Origin: Bin55 sp965203735
GTDB taxonomy: Bacteria > Pseudomonadota > Gammaproteobacteria > Pseudomonadales > Azotimanducaceae
Assembly (NCBI GenBank): GCA_965203735.1
Contig: OZ241909.1
Location: forward strand, 1,302,001-1,366,000
DNA length: 64,000 bases
Direction: 5' to 3'
The translations under genes were made by a program, and so were the position numbers. Positions 1-9,091 of the stretch are shown piece after piece. The notes below the pieces were generated by a model. The model was not told the DNA's origin and did no database searches. It worked only from the letters and a program-made list of their open reading frames with translations. Every line of letters starts with the position of its first letter. Positions within the stretch are counted from its first letter, which is position 1.

Positions 1-16
1 CACATTAGGCGCAGTC

Positions 17-319
17 ATGGTAGACGAAAGCGAGCAATCACAAGATGCATTGGAAGCTGCTGTATTCCGCCGGTTAGTCGAGCATTTGAGGGAGAGAACC
101 GATGTTCAAAACATCGAGCTCATGAACTTGGCGGGGTTTTGTCGCAACTGTCTTTCTAAGTGGTATGTCGCTGCCGCAGACGAAGCGGGAGTTGAAATTC
201 CGTATGAAGACGCTCGTCGAATGGTGTATGGAATGCCGTATTCAGAGTGGAAAGATCAATATCAGAAAGAAGCTTCGAAAGAGCAGTTAAAGGAGTTTAA
301 GTCGGAGTCAAAAGACTGA
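17..319 (+). CDS. DUF1244 family small protein
   Basis: A 100-residue soluble protein that matches the DUF1244 family as I recall it. The diagnostic centre is present: a run reading RRLVEHLRERTDVQN, then LMNLAGFCRNC and LSKWY at about residues 19-58. Two conserved cysteines sit in FCRNCLSKW. DUF1244 proteins are about 100 aa, so the gene looks full length; the C-terminal 15 residues are Lys/Glu/Ser-rich and probably disordered. The biochemical role of the family is not established; I assign none. It lies 50 bp upstream of lepB on the same strand, so co-transcription is possible. DUF1244 is mostly proteobacterial, which is part of the taxonomic inference. Confidence 0.85.
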   Translation: MVDESEQSQDALEAAVFRRLVEHLRERTDVQNIELMNLAGFCRNCLSKWYVAAADEAGVEIPYEDARRMVYGMPYSEWKDQYQKEASKEQLKEFKSESKD

Positions 320-369
320 AAGTCAATCGCATTTCAATTCGAGGATTCAATTCGTAGAAAGTAGGATCG

Positions 370-1092
370 ATGGCTAATCAACGTAAAGCACGCAAGAGTT
401 GGCGCCAGCACTTGCACACTTTTTGGAGGGAGTGGCGTGCATTTGTCATATTCGTGATTCTCATGTTGATATTTAGATCAGCGATTGCAGATTGGAATCA
501 CGTTCCCTCCGGAAGCATGGAGCCAGGAATCCTTGAGGGCGACCGACTTGTTGTGGACAAGATTGCCTACGACATACGATGGCCATTCACGCTGACGCGA
601 ATAGGCAGATGGGATCATCCGAAGCGGGGTGATATCGTTACATTCCCCAGCCCCAAGTCAAGAGATCTCTTGATAAAGCGGGTGGTTGCGGTTCCTGGGG
701 ATACAGTACAGTTGGTACAGAATCGGCTGATAATCAATGACATTCCTGCAACGTATGCACCACTCTCAGAAGAAGAAGTTGCTGCGATACCGTTGCGACA
801 CCGTGATGCTTACCACTTCGTTTATGAGGAACTGCTTGGTGACCGTAGGGTTGTGATGTGGGCAAAGCGACGTCAGGGTGATCACGCGCCATGGAGTTGG
901 GGACCTATTCAGGTACCGGATGGAACGTACTTTATGATGGGAGATAACCGCGACAGGAGCAGCGATTCTCGCGCAATTGGAGTCATCGAGAGAAGAAGGG
1001 TCATTGGCCGTGCCCATACAGTGGCGTTCTCGCTCGACATTGAAGGCAACTTCGTTCCGCGTCCTAGGCGTTTCTTCAAGGAATTGCTTTGA
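370..1092 (+). CDS. lepB: signal peptidase I
   Basis: Cleaves signal peptides from exported preproteins at the periplasmic face of the inner membrane (S26 family, Ser/Lys dyad). One hydrophobic segment is visible at about residues 23-40, followed directly by the catalytic box with Ser49 in the motif VPSGSMEPG. The general-base Lys is Lys103 in LIKRVVAVPGD, and the C-terminal box GDNRDRSSDSR is at about residues 197-207. At 240 aa it is a compact enzyme, with a single membrane segment rather than the two of E. coli LepB. Start ATG at 370 follows an AGTAGGATCG stretch. Family assignment is secure. The C-terminus is basic (PRPRRFFKE). Confidence 0.95.
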   Translation: MANQRKARKSWRQHLHTFWREWRAFVIFVILMLIFRSAIADWNHVPSGSMEPGILEGDRLVVDKIAYDIRWPFTLTRIGRWDHPKRGDIVTFPSPKSRDLLIKRVVAVPGDTVQLVQNRLIINDIPATYAPLSEEEVAAIPLRHRDAYHFVYEELLGDRRVVMWAKRRQGDHAPWSWGPIQVPDGTYFMMGDNRDRSSDSRAIGVIERRRVIGRAHTVAFSLDIEGNFVPRPRRFFKELL

Positions 1093-1326
1093 AACTTAGT
1101 TTTGGGACACGGCATCCTCTTCTAATTGAGCATTGCATGTAGGTGGGACAAGACCGTTCTCGGTGGAACTGCTTCGTATGTATGTAGTCTGAGAAACTAG
1201 ATCACACTAACGTTTGGCCACAGGCAAGCATTGTGTAACATGAATCGAATCGAAACTGCGAACCTGAGTTCTCCGCAGGTTTAAGCGGGCAGGAGCTACA
1301 AGAAAGTAATGAAACAAGGAAAACCG

Positions 1327-3405
1327 ATGCACAAGATGATTTACTGTTTGCGAACGTTGTCTTTCGTCGCAATTTGTAGCTTTAGCATCGTGGTTTGGTC
1401 GGAAGGTTACAGTTCCGAACTTGAGCCAGTAGATGATCACCCTAGAACAGCGAAAATGATTGTGGACCAAGTTCGCTACAACCATTTCACGCAAAACACC
1501 CGTCTCAACGATGACATGTCGTCGGAAATCTTTGACGAGTACTTGGATTCACTCGACTCACGACGAATGTTCTTGTTGGCCAAGGATATCGAGGAATTTG
1601 AAGAACACCGTTTTCATTTGGACGACTCACTGCGACTTGGCAAGCTCGACATCGGATTTGAAATGTTCAACCGAGTCCAAGAACGCCAAGTGGATAGGTA
1701 TCGTTGGGTAATTGATCGATTGTCGAAGGGGATTGGTTCGTTTGATCTTCAAACTGACGACACGATGCTGGACAGGCGCAAGGATGTTGAGTGGCCAAGT
1801 GACGAAGCCGATGCCGACAGACTCTGGGAGCAATTGTTAGTCGACAGAATCATTCGCGCGAAACTACGCGACGAAGATGGGAACGACGATGAAATCATCA
1901 AGGATTTGACTCGTTTCTATGAAGGAGGTCTGCGGCACGTATTACGAACAAATTCGGACGAAGCATTTGGAGTCTATATCAACGCATTTACTCGTTGGTT
2001 TGATCCTCACACAGAGTACCTCACTGTAAGCCAAGAAGATAACTTCAACACTCAGATGTCGCTGTCACTCGAAGGCATCGGTGCCCAGCTCCGTTACGAT
2101 GACCAGTATGTGCAGATTCAACGCCTAATTCCTGGCGGTCCAGCGGCTCTTCACGGGGAAGTCATTGAAGACGACCATATTCTCGCCGTAGGACAGGAAG
2201 CTGATGGACCAAGAACCGAAGTCGTTGGCTGGAGACTTGATCAGGTAGTTCAACTCATCAAGGGACCGAAGGGAACGACTGTCTATCTGGAACTGGCACA
2301 ACCCGAGTCCGAAGAACCAAACCGCGTTGTAGCCATCGTGCGGGATACAGTAAAGCTTGAGAGTCAAGCTGCAAGCAAGCGAGTAATGGAAGTCGACAGC
2401 GGAGACCAACGACGTCGAATAGGAGTTATTGATCTTCCATCCATGTACGTGGATTTTGAAGCGAAACGTCAAGGTAAGGCGGACTACAGAAGTGCGACCC
2501 GCGACGTTCGCAAACTAATTAACGAATTACTAGCCGAAGATATCGATGGACTTGTAATCGATCTCAGAGCAAACGGCGGTGGATCCTTGGAAGAAGCTCA
2601 CACGCTTACTGGGTTGTTTATTCCCACTGGTCCAACAGTACTAGTGAAGCCTTCTCGCGCTCGAGTCGCGACCTATCGCGACTCAAGTCCTGAAGTCGCA
2701 TGGGATGGTCCGCTGGCAGTGCTGGTAGATCACCGCTCCGCCTCGGCGTCCGAGATTTTTGCTGGAGCCATTCAAGACTACGGTCGCGGACTGGTGATTG
2801 GCGAGCAAACCTTCGGCAAAGGGACGGTACAGCAATTGGTACCGGTTCGTCGTGGTCAGTTAAAGATTACACAAGCCAAGTACTACCGAATCACGGGTCA
2901 GAGTACGCAACACTTCGGCGTGACTCCCGACATTGAATTCCCAAGCGTAGTGGATACTTCGACAACGGGCGAGAGCCGGTTTGACAGCACTCTAACATCT
3001 GACGCCATTGAGGGACCCACGTACAAGCCTATCGATGACTTGACCTCGTACATTGAGGAGCTTGACGAACTGCATGCCGACAGAACGCGCGAGAACCCTG
3101 ATTTTGTTTACTTGCGAGCGGTTGAGCAGCGCATTCTAGAGGACGAGAAAAAGTCTGAAATTTCGTTGAATCTGAATAAAAGGAAAGAGGAACGCGATGA
3201 ATATAACCAGTGGCATCTCGGAATAGAAAATGCGCGTTTGGTTGGAAAGGCAATGAGCCCTGCGGAGTCTCTTGAGGATTTGCGCGACATTCAGGAAGAA
3301 ATCAGCAAAAAGGAACAGGATCAACCGGACCACATTCTTAGAGAAGTAGGCAACATCCTAAACGACTTCATCAACCTAGAGGATTTGTTAGCGCTGACCG
3401 AATAG
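1327..3405 (+). CDS. prc: carboxy-terminal (tail-specific) protease Prc/Tsp
   Basis: Periplasmic S41 endopeptidase that degrades or trims proteins from their C-termini. An ATG lies at 1309, but the ATG at 1327 has the better ribosome binding site (AAGGA, 6-nt spacing) and opens straight into a signal peptide (MHKMIYCLRTLSFVAICS). Counting from 1327 (692 aa), a PDZ domain lies at roughly 235-340, recognisable by GIGAQLR and GGPAALHGEV. The catalytic core follows with IDLRANGGGS, then Ser473 in RSASASEIFAGA, Asp484 and Lys498 in TFGKGTVQQL. The Ser-to-Lys distance of 25 residues and Asp at +11 match E. coli Prc. N- and C-terminal charged helical regions are typical of the long proteobacterial form. 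No obvious operon partner. Confidence 0.95.
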   Translation: MHKMIYCLRTLSFVAICSFSIVVWSEGYSSELEPVDDHPRTAKMIVDQVRYNHFTQNTRLNDDMSSEIFDEYLDSLDSRRMFLLAKDIEEFEEHRFHLDDSLRLGKLDIGFEMFNRVQERQVDRYRWVIDRLSKGIGSFDLQTDDTMLDRRKDVEWPSDEADADRLWEQLLVDRIIRAKLRDEDGNDDEIIKDLTRFYEGGLRHVLRTNSDEAFGVYINAFTRWFDPHTEYLTVSQEDNFNTQMSLSLEGIGAQLRYDDQYVQIQRLIPGGPAALHGEVIEDDHILAVGQEADGPRTEVVGWRLDQVVQLIKGPKGTTVYLELAQPESEEPNRVVAIVRDTVKLESQAASKRVMEVDSGDQRRRIGVIDLPSMYVDFEAKRQGKADYRSATRDVRKLINELLAEDIDGLVIDLRANGGGSLEEAHTLTGLFIPTGPTVLVKPSRARVATYRDSSPEVAWDGPLAVLVDHRSASASEIFAGAIQDYGRGLVIGEQTFGKGTVQQLVPVRRGQLKITQAKYYRITGQSTQHFGVTPDIEFPSVVDTSTTGESRFDSTLTSDAIEGPTYKPIDDLTSYIEELDELHADRTRENPDFVYLRAVEQRILEDEKKSEISLNLNKRKEERDEYNQWHLGIENARLVGKAMSPAESLEDLRDIQEEISKKEQDQPDHILREVGNILNDFINLEDLLALTE

Positions 3406-3462
3406 GGTCAAGACTTGCGAGCTGTTGGTCGTCGTTGGATTCTTCTTGATTGGCACAGAATC

Positions 3463-4113
3463 TCAGCGCTTGTACGAGACAACTTTATCGATCGGAAACT
3501 TCTCAATGTTTGGAACTGTGGCATTTTCCTTCGGATAGCCGACAACTAATAGCAAGTACGGCCGTTCTCGTTTAGGACGCTCCAGTATCTGATTCAAGAA
3601 TCCCATCGGACTGGGTGTGTGTGTCAATGTAGCCAATCCTGCGTTATGCAACGCACAGATTAGAAATCCTGTAGCAATACCAACGGACTCAGGCATGTAG
3701 TAGTTCTTGATCCTTTTGCCTTGTTCATCGATTCCATAGCGTTCTAGAAATATGGCGATCAGGACCGGTGCTTCGGTAAGAAACGGCTTGTGTTCATCAG
3801 TGCCAAGTGGACGTAGCGCTTCCAGCCATTCGTCGGGAGCTCGGCCGGCATAAAACTCTCTCTCTTCCTCTTCTGCCGCGTCTCGTATTTGTTGCTTTAG
3901 TTTCGGATCGGAGACTACGACAAATCGCCATGGTTGTCGGTTTGCGCCGCTTGGAGCTGAAGCGGCTGCTTTGAGCGCATTCTCAATCACTTCGTCCGGT
4001 ATCGCACGGCTCTCAAAATCTCGGACTGTTCTGCGCCGGAGCAAATCCGAATAGAACTGATCGGATCGTTCAATCATTTCATCGGGTGTGTATTCGCAAA
4101 AATCTAACTTCAC
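3463..4113 (-). CDS. nitroreductase-family flavoprotein, iodotyrosine deiodinase-like
   Basis: FMN-dependent nitroreductase-fold protein of 216 aa. FMN-binding motifs are RRRTVRDF at residues 26-33 and APSGANRQPW at 53-62. It resembles vertebrate iodotyrosine deiodinase along its length as I recall that sequence, including the lid. The three residues that hold the halotyrosine substrate (Glu, Tyr, Lys; human E157, Y161, K182) have counterparts Glu84, Tyr88 and Lys109 with identical spacing (4 and 21 residues). Later stretches HNAGL and VGYPKENATVP also fit. Start is GTG at 4113 with GGAG upstream. Bacterial homologues of the deiodinase are known, so dehalogenation of halotyrosines is plausible, but other substrates are possible. 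It is convergent with prc. Confidence 0.85.
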   Translation of the reverse strand: MKLDFCEYTPDEMIERSDQFYSDLLRRRTVRDFESRAIPDEVIENALKAAASAPSGANRQPWRFVVVSDPKLKQQIRDAAEEEEREFYAGRAPDEWLEALRPLGTDEHKPFLTEAPVLIAIFLERYGIDEQGKRIKNYYMPESVGIATGFLICALHNAGLATLTHTPSPMGFLNQILERPKRERPYLLLVVGYPKENATVPNIEKFPIDKVVSYKR

Positions 4114-4277
4114 AACGATTCTCCAGGACTTGATGGGAATTTGGTTTGGGATTCTCGATGAACAAAGTGAAATCTTAAGGACACTGGTGTAGCCACTGTT
4201 GTGTGGGTAAGAATCTTGTAGAAATTCAGCCTAGATTGCACCATAAAATCGATGAGATCTGTGTAAAGGAAGTTTCG

Positions 4278-4955
4278 ATGAGCCAGACATCTCGCAATGA
4301 CTCTTTCACGCTTATGAAACGGCTCTGGAAAGGAGCTCTACATGTCCTAGCTGTTGCAAGCTACATCTCTTTGATCATCGGCATGCTTGTGATCGGGGGC
4401 TGGCTAGCTGGGTTTGTGACGCTTGGCTTGGTCTTGCTCGCACAAGCGCTGAGATACATCGCTAGTGCAATGGACAGAATTGCACATTCGATTTCGCAGA
4501 AAAAGCAGAGCGGAGAAGGAACAACGAACTCCCAGGCTTCACCGATCCTTTCAGCGATCTTTGTCTGGGTCTTGATTCAGGGATGTAACGCCGCGATCGC
4601 TCTGTATGCGTTGAATTTGGGAAGCTTACAGTCTCTAATTCGCGTTCTCGCCGTTCTCTTTTTCATTGAGGCGACATATCTAGCACTCAGATTTGTTAAC
4701 AGAAGGATTGCGTATGAACCTGCAAGTTTCGGAATAGCAGACAGAAACGTTTTGCGTTCGGGACCTGATTCCTATGAAAATCTACCATCAAGAAAGAAGG
4801 AACGCATTGAACGCAGCCTGCAGAGGCTTAAGGAGATGGCAGATCGAGGAGACATATCAGAGCGTGCGTACTTGCGAGCTAGAGACAAGTACCTGGTTCG
4901 CTACGAAATGGAATATGAACCCGCCGATTTGGACATCATCGACTCCCGTGAGTGA
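4278..4955 (+). CDS. small membrane protein with C-terminal SHOCT-like helix
   Basis: Family not recognised. The frame is open from 4203, but ATG at 4278 has an AAAGGAAG ribosome binding site 5-6 nt upstream and begins MSQTSRNDS, so I place the start there (225 aa). Four hydrophobic segments can be seen in two pairs: around ALHVLAVASYISLIIGML and LAGFVTLGLVLLAQA, then ILSAIFVWVLIQ and RVLAVLFFIEATYLALRF. The last 50 residues are charged and contain RLKEMADRGDISERAY, which resembles the short C-terminal SHOCT-type helical module often tied to membrane proteins. No enzymatic motif is visible. It is divergent from the deiodinase-like gene and has no obvious operon. Confidence 0.7.
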   Translation: MSQTSRNDSFTLMKRLWKGALHVLAVASYISLIIGMLVIGGWLAGFVTLGLVLLAQALRYIASAMDRIAHSISQKKQSGEGTTNSQASPILSAIFVWVLIQGCNAAIALYALNLGSLQSLIRVLAVLFFIEATYLALRFVNRRIAYEPASFGIADRNVLRSGPDSYENLPSRKKERIERSLQRLKEMADRGDISERAYLRARDKYLVRYEMEYEPADLDIIDSRE

Positions 4956-5570
4956 TTGAGCCGGAAATTTGGATGATATAGATGCCTTCTTGCTTTCTGA
5001 ATTGGTATACGATAGGTCTTGACGTGCTCTCCACATGGAAGAGAGAGTACTTTTTCAACTTTGAGTACGAGATGGTCTCATCGGCTATGCACTCCACGGG
5101 TAGCTAACAGATCTGGGTTCTGTGCGCACGATTGTGGTGACGACTCTGATACTAGAGCGTTCCGGTGACCGGTTGAAGACAGACCAGAGTGACACTGTCA
5201 ATGTCAAGAAAAAATCTCTCACTTGTGGCATCTTAGTCTGTCAAACTTAAGGCAACTTCATCGGTTGGGCTGGCCCACCCGATGAACAATTTCTTCTTCC
5301 CGACCCACAACTATTCCTGAGCCTCGCATCTCGACGGATTCTCGTGCATGCAATAGTTCGGTCTCTGGTTGTTCACTACTTGGCGACGATGTTGCAGACG
5401 GATCAAGCAATTCGTGCTGTGCAGGAATCTGAATCTTTCGCGGCAAGAATGTCAAGACCATCGTGACCGCCGGGACTCACCGAATTTCTGACGAGATGTG
5501 GGACACTTCAGTTTGCAGAATCCTTTTTGGTATCATATAGATGTGTCGAGAATGAAGGGTTGCGCCCACA
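4956..5570. other. gene-poor spacer with insertion-sequence end
   Basis: No convincing gene. The only recognisable element is an IS-end-like stretch at 5196-5232, listed separately. A 67-residue open frame on the minus strand at 5258-5461 lacks a family match and a convincing ribosome binding site. Confidence 0.6.
5196..5232. repeat. degenerate IS21-like terminal repeat (solo end)
   Basis: The stretch begins TGTCAATGTCAAG and continues A-rich into CACTTGTGGCA. It aligns with the IS end at 14484-14520, sharing the same tip, spacing and downstream CACTTCTGGCA. Downstream, GGGCTGGCCCACC also resembles GTAGGCTAGCCCACC near 14530. I read it as a left-behind, mutated end of the same element type, with no transposase gene beside it. 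Confidence 0.5.
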
Positions 5571-6356
5571 GTGAGAAAACTTGAGAGAAACCGCCAAATG
5601 CATCACTTACGTGTATCAATGCTCTGTACATTGCTATTGTTTTGTATAGTTGGGACTCACGTGTCCACCTCGGAAGATGTAGGGTTTCAGGACTATTCGA
5701 ATTTGTCTGTCAAGATACAACCACTAAAAGGGGCACTTGATCAAGATTCGACATCAAGCTTTGACAACATAGCACTATCAGTAAGTTCTGTTACGTTCTA
5801 TGAGACCTTCGCCCAGAACGATACTTGTGGTGGTTCATCTGGCTACGCAACGCAATGGACTCAAGTTAATACCGAATGTCTTCGATATTCCATAAAATCG
5901 TACAAGACCAATGTAGTAATCACATGGCCTGACGGAACATGGATAGAATTTAATGGGGATTGTACCAAGTGCTTTGGAACGCCACCGGAGTCAATGCAAT
6001 TTACATCAAACCCCTCGAAGCCTCTTAACGAGAGATTTATTGATATTGCTAATGGGTCAAGTACTTCGTTCTCTAGCATTTCTAGAGATTGGCGAGGATT
6101 TCACACTATTGCTCGATCTAGTTTAGGAAATGAGGACGAGCTGGTCTCAGGACCAGTGTCTTTTCTACAAGTTCTCCACGAAACCAAGGAAAGGCCACAA
6201 TTAATTGCATACAATCATGCTTTGCTTGCAGAACAACGAAGTGATCTTACCAATGGCAAACGGGAAATGCCATCTGGGCTAACCTGTGCAGTGCAGAGTA
6301 CAGCCGAGTTGAAGCTTGTCGCTGTACGATCTTCGGATGCAGAGGACAATGACTGA
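5571..6356 (+). CDS. secreted Cys-motif protein, paralogue 1
   Basis: Family not recognised. 261 aa from a GTG start at 5571; an ATG at 5598 (MHHLRVSML) is a reasonable alternative and leads directly into a signal-peptide-like segment (SMLCTLLLFCIVGTHVS). The mature part carries a block shared with the product of 7001-7678: Cys, IKSYKTNVV, a PDG turn, then GDCTKC. Cysteines at C-GG, EC, and CTKC suggest disulphides in an exported protein. No catalytic motif is visible. The two paralogues are separated by 640 bp of spacer and point the same way. Confidence that it is a real gene rests on the signal peptide and the conserved paralogous block. Confidence 0.65.
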   Translation: MRKLERNRQMHHLRVSMLCTLLLFCIVGTHVSTSEDVGFQDYSNLSVKIQPLKGALDQDSTSSFDNIALSVSSVTFYETFAQNDTCGGSSGYATQWTQVNTECLRYSIKSYKTNVVITWPDGTWIEFNGDCTKCFGTPPESMQFTSNPSKPLNERFIDIANGSSTSFSSISRDWRGFHTIARSSLGNEDELVSGPVSFLQVLHETKERPQLIAYNHALLAEQRSDLTNGKREMPSGLTCAVQSTAELKLVAVRSSDAEDND

Positions 6357-7000
6357 AGTAATGTCACGAGTTCGCAGTTTACTGAAGTTCAAATCCAACA
6401 CTGATTGTTCTCATTGCAGACTGATAATCTAGTTTCGGCGGCTCCCTTTGATTGAGGAAAGACCACATCATGGCGGCCACACCGTACTCGGTTGCAACTC
6501 AGCCCGACTGGATGCCGGAGTTAGAATACACAAGATTCCAGGACAATAAATACAGTCTCTAGGAAACAGGACAGATGAGGATCGACTCAGTCAGAGTTCA
6601 TGATTAAGAGAAGTCACCGTCTGAAACTGTTATGCTTGAATATGGAGACGGAGCCCTCGCACCGTGTGGCATAGTCATGCGAAGACCGGTTTTGTCAGTG
6701 GAGGACGAAGAGTAGCGAGTTGTATATCAAGCTGGAGAATCGAAAATCAGAAAATCGATGGAACGTACAAATCTCTCCCGTAGATCTTTGCATTGCGAAA
6801 GAACAAGTATTGGGTGCAACAGATCGGTTCGACAAGCGAATTGGGCATATCAATGAAACAGCTTGCTGCTTTGGCGGGGAGTTTGATCTGCTACGTCTAC
6901 TAAGTGATTTCTCCCACCTACCATCGTATGCTCCAGATTCAAAATGAGACATCTGTTAAAGCTGAGACACTCTGATTGCTATCAACTGTGAGGTAACTCC
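6357..7000. other. spacer between the two Cys-motif genes
   Basis: No convincing gene. A 75-codon frame at 6720-6947 on the plus strand has no ribosome binding site or family resemblance. GAGGTAA just before 7001 is the ribosome binding site of the next gene. Confidence 0.5.
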
Positions 7001-7678
7001 ATGCAATACTTACTTAGAGAGACTAACACCGTTCGCAGAACGAGTATAGCCTTAGGGATTGTTGCTCTCTGTGTATTTACTTGTAGTACGTCCGCATCTG
7101 TGGCTTTCCAGGACGCAATTATGGCAACACCTATTGCTGAAGATTCAATTCCAGTACCGATTGAGGAAGACAAGTCGCCCATCTCAGAACCTTTAGCATT
7201 TACGAGAATCGATAGATATTACAAGACCTTTGTATCTCCCCATTGTTGTCGCCCCTACAAGTACGTGACATACAATTGGAACAAGGTCGATGGTGATTGC
7301 ATTAGCGGCAACATTAAGGCTTACAAGACAATAATACTTTTCTTTTATCCTGATGGGTCTTATAGTGCAAGACATGGAAACTGCACCCGGTGTAGCGGTG
7401 GAACTTCTCAAGGAGCATTAGGTATGAATTTTTCGCGTCAGAACGTCGGACTACTCTCAATTGAAATCTCGGAGAGTGACCTGAATGGAGACGCATTGTT
7501 GTGGTCGGATGGAGGAAATCGTGATTCAAATCCAACGCCGCCGATTGAGCACTTCGAATATGCAATAGCGGCTACGCTCGTTGGACAACTGCAGGTCTCT
7601 AAACAAGCTTCTTATACAAGAAGAGAATCTCTATTCTCAATGATCAAACGCATCCTCGAACCGAAAGGGTGGAGGTGA
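7001..7678 (+). CDS. secreted Cys-motif protein, paralogue 2
   Basis: Family not recognised. 225 aa, start ATG at 7001 with a good GAGGTAA ribosome binding site 6 nt upstream. An N-terminal export signal is visible (RRTSIALGIVALCVFTCST, then SASVAFQ). The central block parallels the upstream paralogue: YYKTF near residue 69, a Cys pair, Asp-Cys, IKAYKTIIL, a YPDGSY turn and GNCTRCSGG. Divergence outside this block is high, so the duplication is old or the proteins evolve quickly. Likely periplasmic or extracellular with disulphides; role unknown. Confidence 0.7.
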   Translation: MQYLLRETNTVRRTSIALGIVALCVFTCSTSASVAFQDAIMATPIAEDSIPVPIEEDKSPISEPLAFTRIDRYYKTFVSPHCCRPYKYVTYNWNKVDGDCISGNIKAYKTIILFFYPDGSYSARHGNCTRCSGGTSQGALGMNFSRQNVGLLSIEISESDLNGDALLWSDGGNRDSNPTPPIEHFEYAIAATLVGQLQVSKQASYTRRESLFSMIKRILEPKGWR

Positions 7679-8638
7679 AGAGCGCAGAAAGCAATCACAT
7701 ATGGGTTAGACACCTCATCAGGCTTAAAGGGTTTTCTCAAGCTGACGAACGAAGAAAAGTCTGACCTTTTCAGATGGCTGGTGGAAAGCGAGTACACATA
7801 CAGGACCAACTCTGTAAAACTAGCGTCTTCCGCCAACACATTCAAGAGATGTACTAATATGTGACATCTTGGGATCAATCTGAATTTGTAAAGACATCCG
7901 AGTAATTCCCTTAGACTTCAACTCTATACGCTTTTGAACTGTTTTGGGTTCCATTGGCATGGAATGGTCAACATCCTTGTCGAGTGCATCGTTATCAGAA
8001 ATTGACCTTCCTCAGTCGTCAATATACACTCGTTTGTGAACTTGTCGATAGGACTCTCGCTCACTACTATCTAGAGACTGAGGTTTTCTCTCACAGAATG
8101 CCGCAAGACCGTTGGGGATTCGATTAGCTAAACTCCAGTCAGAAACAACCTTCCGAAATCTCATCTCGTTGCTCCCGATCTTCTGATAGTCCCGAAAGTT
8201 GAATCATCGTCTTGACGAGAGCTCGCGAAAAAAAATTTTATTCAAGACCGCGCATAGTCGCTGCGCAAATCGTATCGAAAATTTTGCCGCTTTCATCCTC
8301 ATCACTGCCGAACAAGCAGTAATGATGAAGTTTTTCTGTGGCTTGCATCGCCGTATTGAGACGAAGACTCTAGTCTTCTTCGTCCTCGAGGAATATGCGT
8401 TTCCTATTCTTCAAACTAATTTCGCGCTTGATTTCAATCCTCACTTGAATGAACGTGTCGTCGAGCAGCTGATTCGTGCCTTCTTTCTGTCGACTACAAT
8501 CCAACGAGTTGAAAGCGTTACTGACACTTTGTGAGTATGCAATCCTCACCTTTGTAGCCAAGCAGAATGGACTTCCACGTACCGTCTTTTCGTAAGTTCT
8601 GGCCTGCGTAGAGCTTCACAATCATTAGCTTGCCGAAT
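7679..8638. other. gene-poor spacer
   Basis: No supported gene over 960 bp. A 111-codon plus-strand frame (8199-8534) and an antisense 63-codon frame ending KRIFLEDEED (8370-8561) overlap; neither has a clear start or a recognisable family. The region precedes an IS3 remnant and is probably decayed. Confidence 0.5.
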
Positions 8639-8842
8639 GCAATGAAGGCTGGAGAGGGTGTCTTAGCCTTCCGACAGCTCAAGCGAGATCTGGTGAACCG
8701 GTGCCGATTCGCGACCAGGAAGGAGGCGACCGAGAAGATCGACGCGTACTTCCTGAGAATCTACAACCCGCTGCGCAGAGCCCCTCTGCTGCGAGACGAA
8801 CTGGAGGAAGTCGCGCAGCTTGAAAAACTGGCCGAGAAATGA
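8639..8842 (+). pseudogene. IS3-family transposase C-terminal fragment
   Basis: About 65 codons matching the extreme C-terminus of IS3-family OrfB (DDE) transposases. The frame reads FRQLKRDLVNRCRFATRKEA and then IYNPLRR, the region just after the catalytic Glu helix (usually SFFGxLKxEL). The catalytic residues, zinc or HTH parts and OrfA are all missing, and no inverted repeats are recognisable. It resembles the corresponding part of the IS3 remnant at 17269-18324 but is not identical. A dead remnant. Confidence 0.7.
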
Positions 8843-9091
8843 CGCCCGAAAGAAGAAAATTCGCAAAACAAGAACTGTCCCTTAAAACGTGCGCAGTACC
8901 GCCAGCTTCCCGTTCATGTCGTGAATAGGCTTCCACAAGATTTCTTTGCGTGTTACATACAAGGATTCAACATCCACATGATACTTTCATCTTCAAACTA
9001 TCACACTGATAAAATTCGCCATCGTTGCAGGAGAGACCATAGTACAAGAAAAAATCTGCCTGAGTTAAAGAGTCAATATTAAACAGACTTT

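Noticed and set aside
5258..5461. 67-codon minus-strand frame near the solo IS end
   Set aside because: No family, no convincing ribosome binding site, composition like spacer.
8199..8561. Overlapping frames on both strands, one ending KRIFLEDEED
   Set aside because: Mutually exclusive, without starts or family resemblance; possibly decayed DNA.
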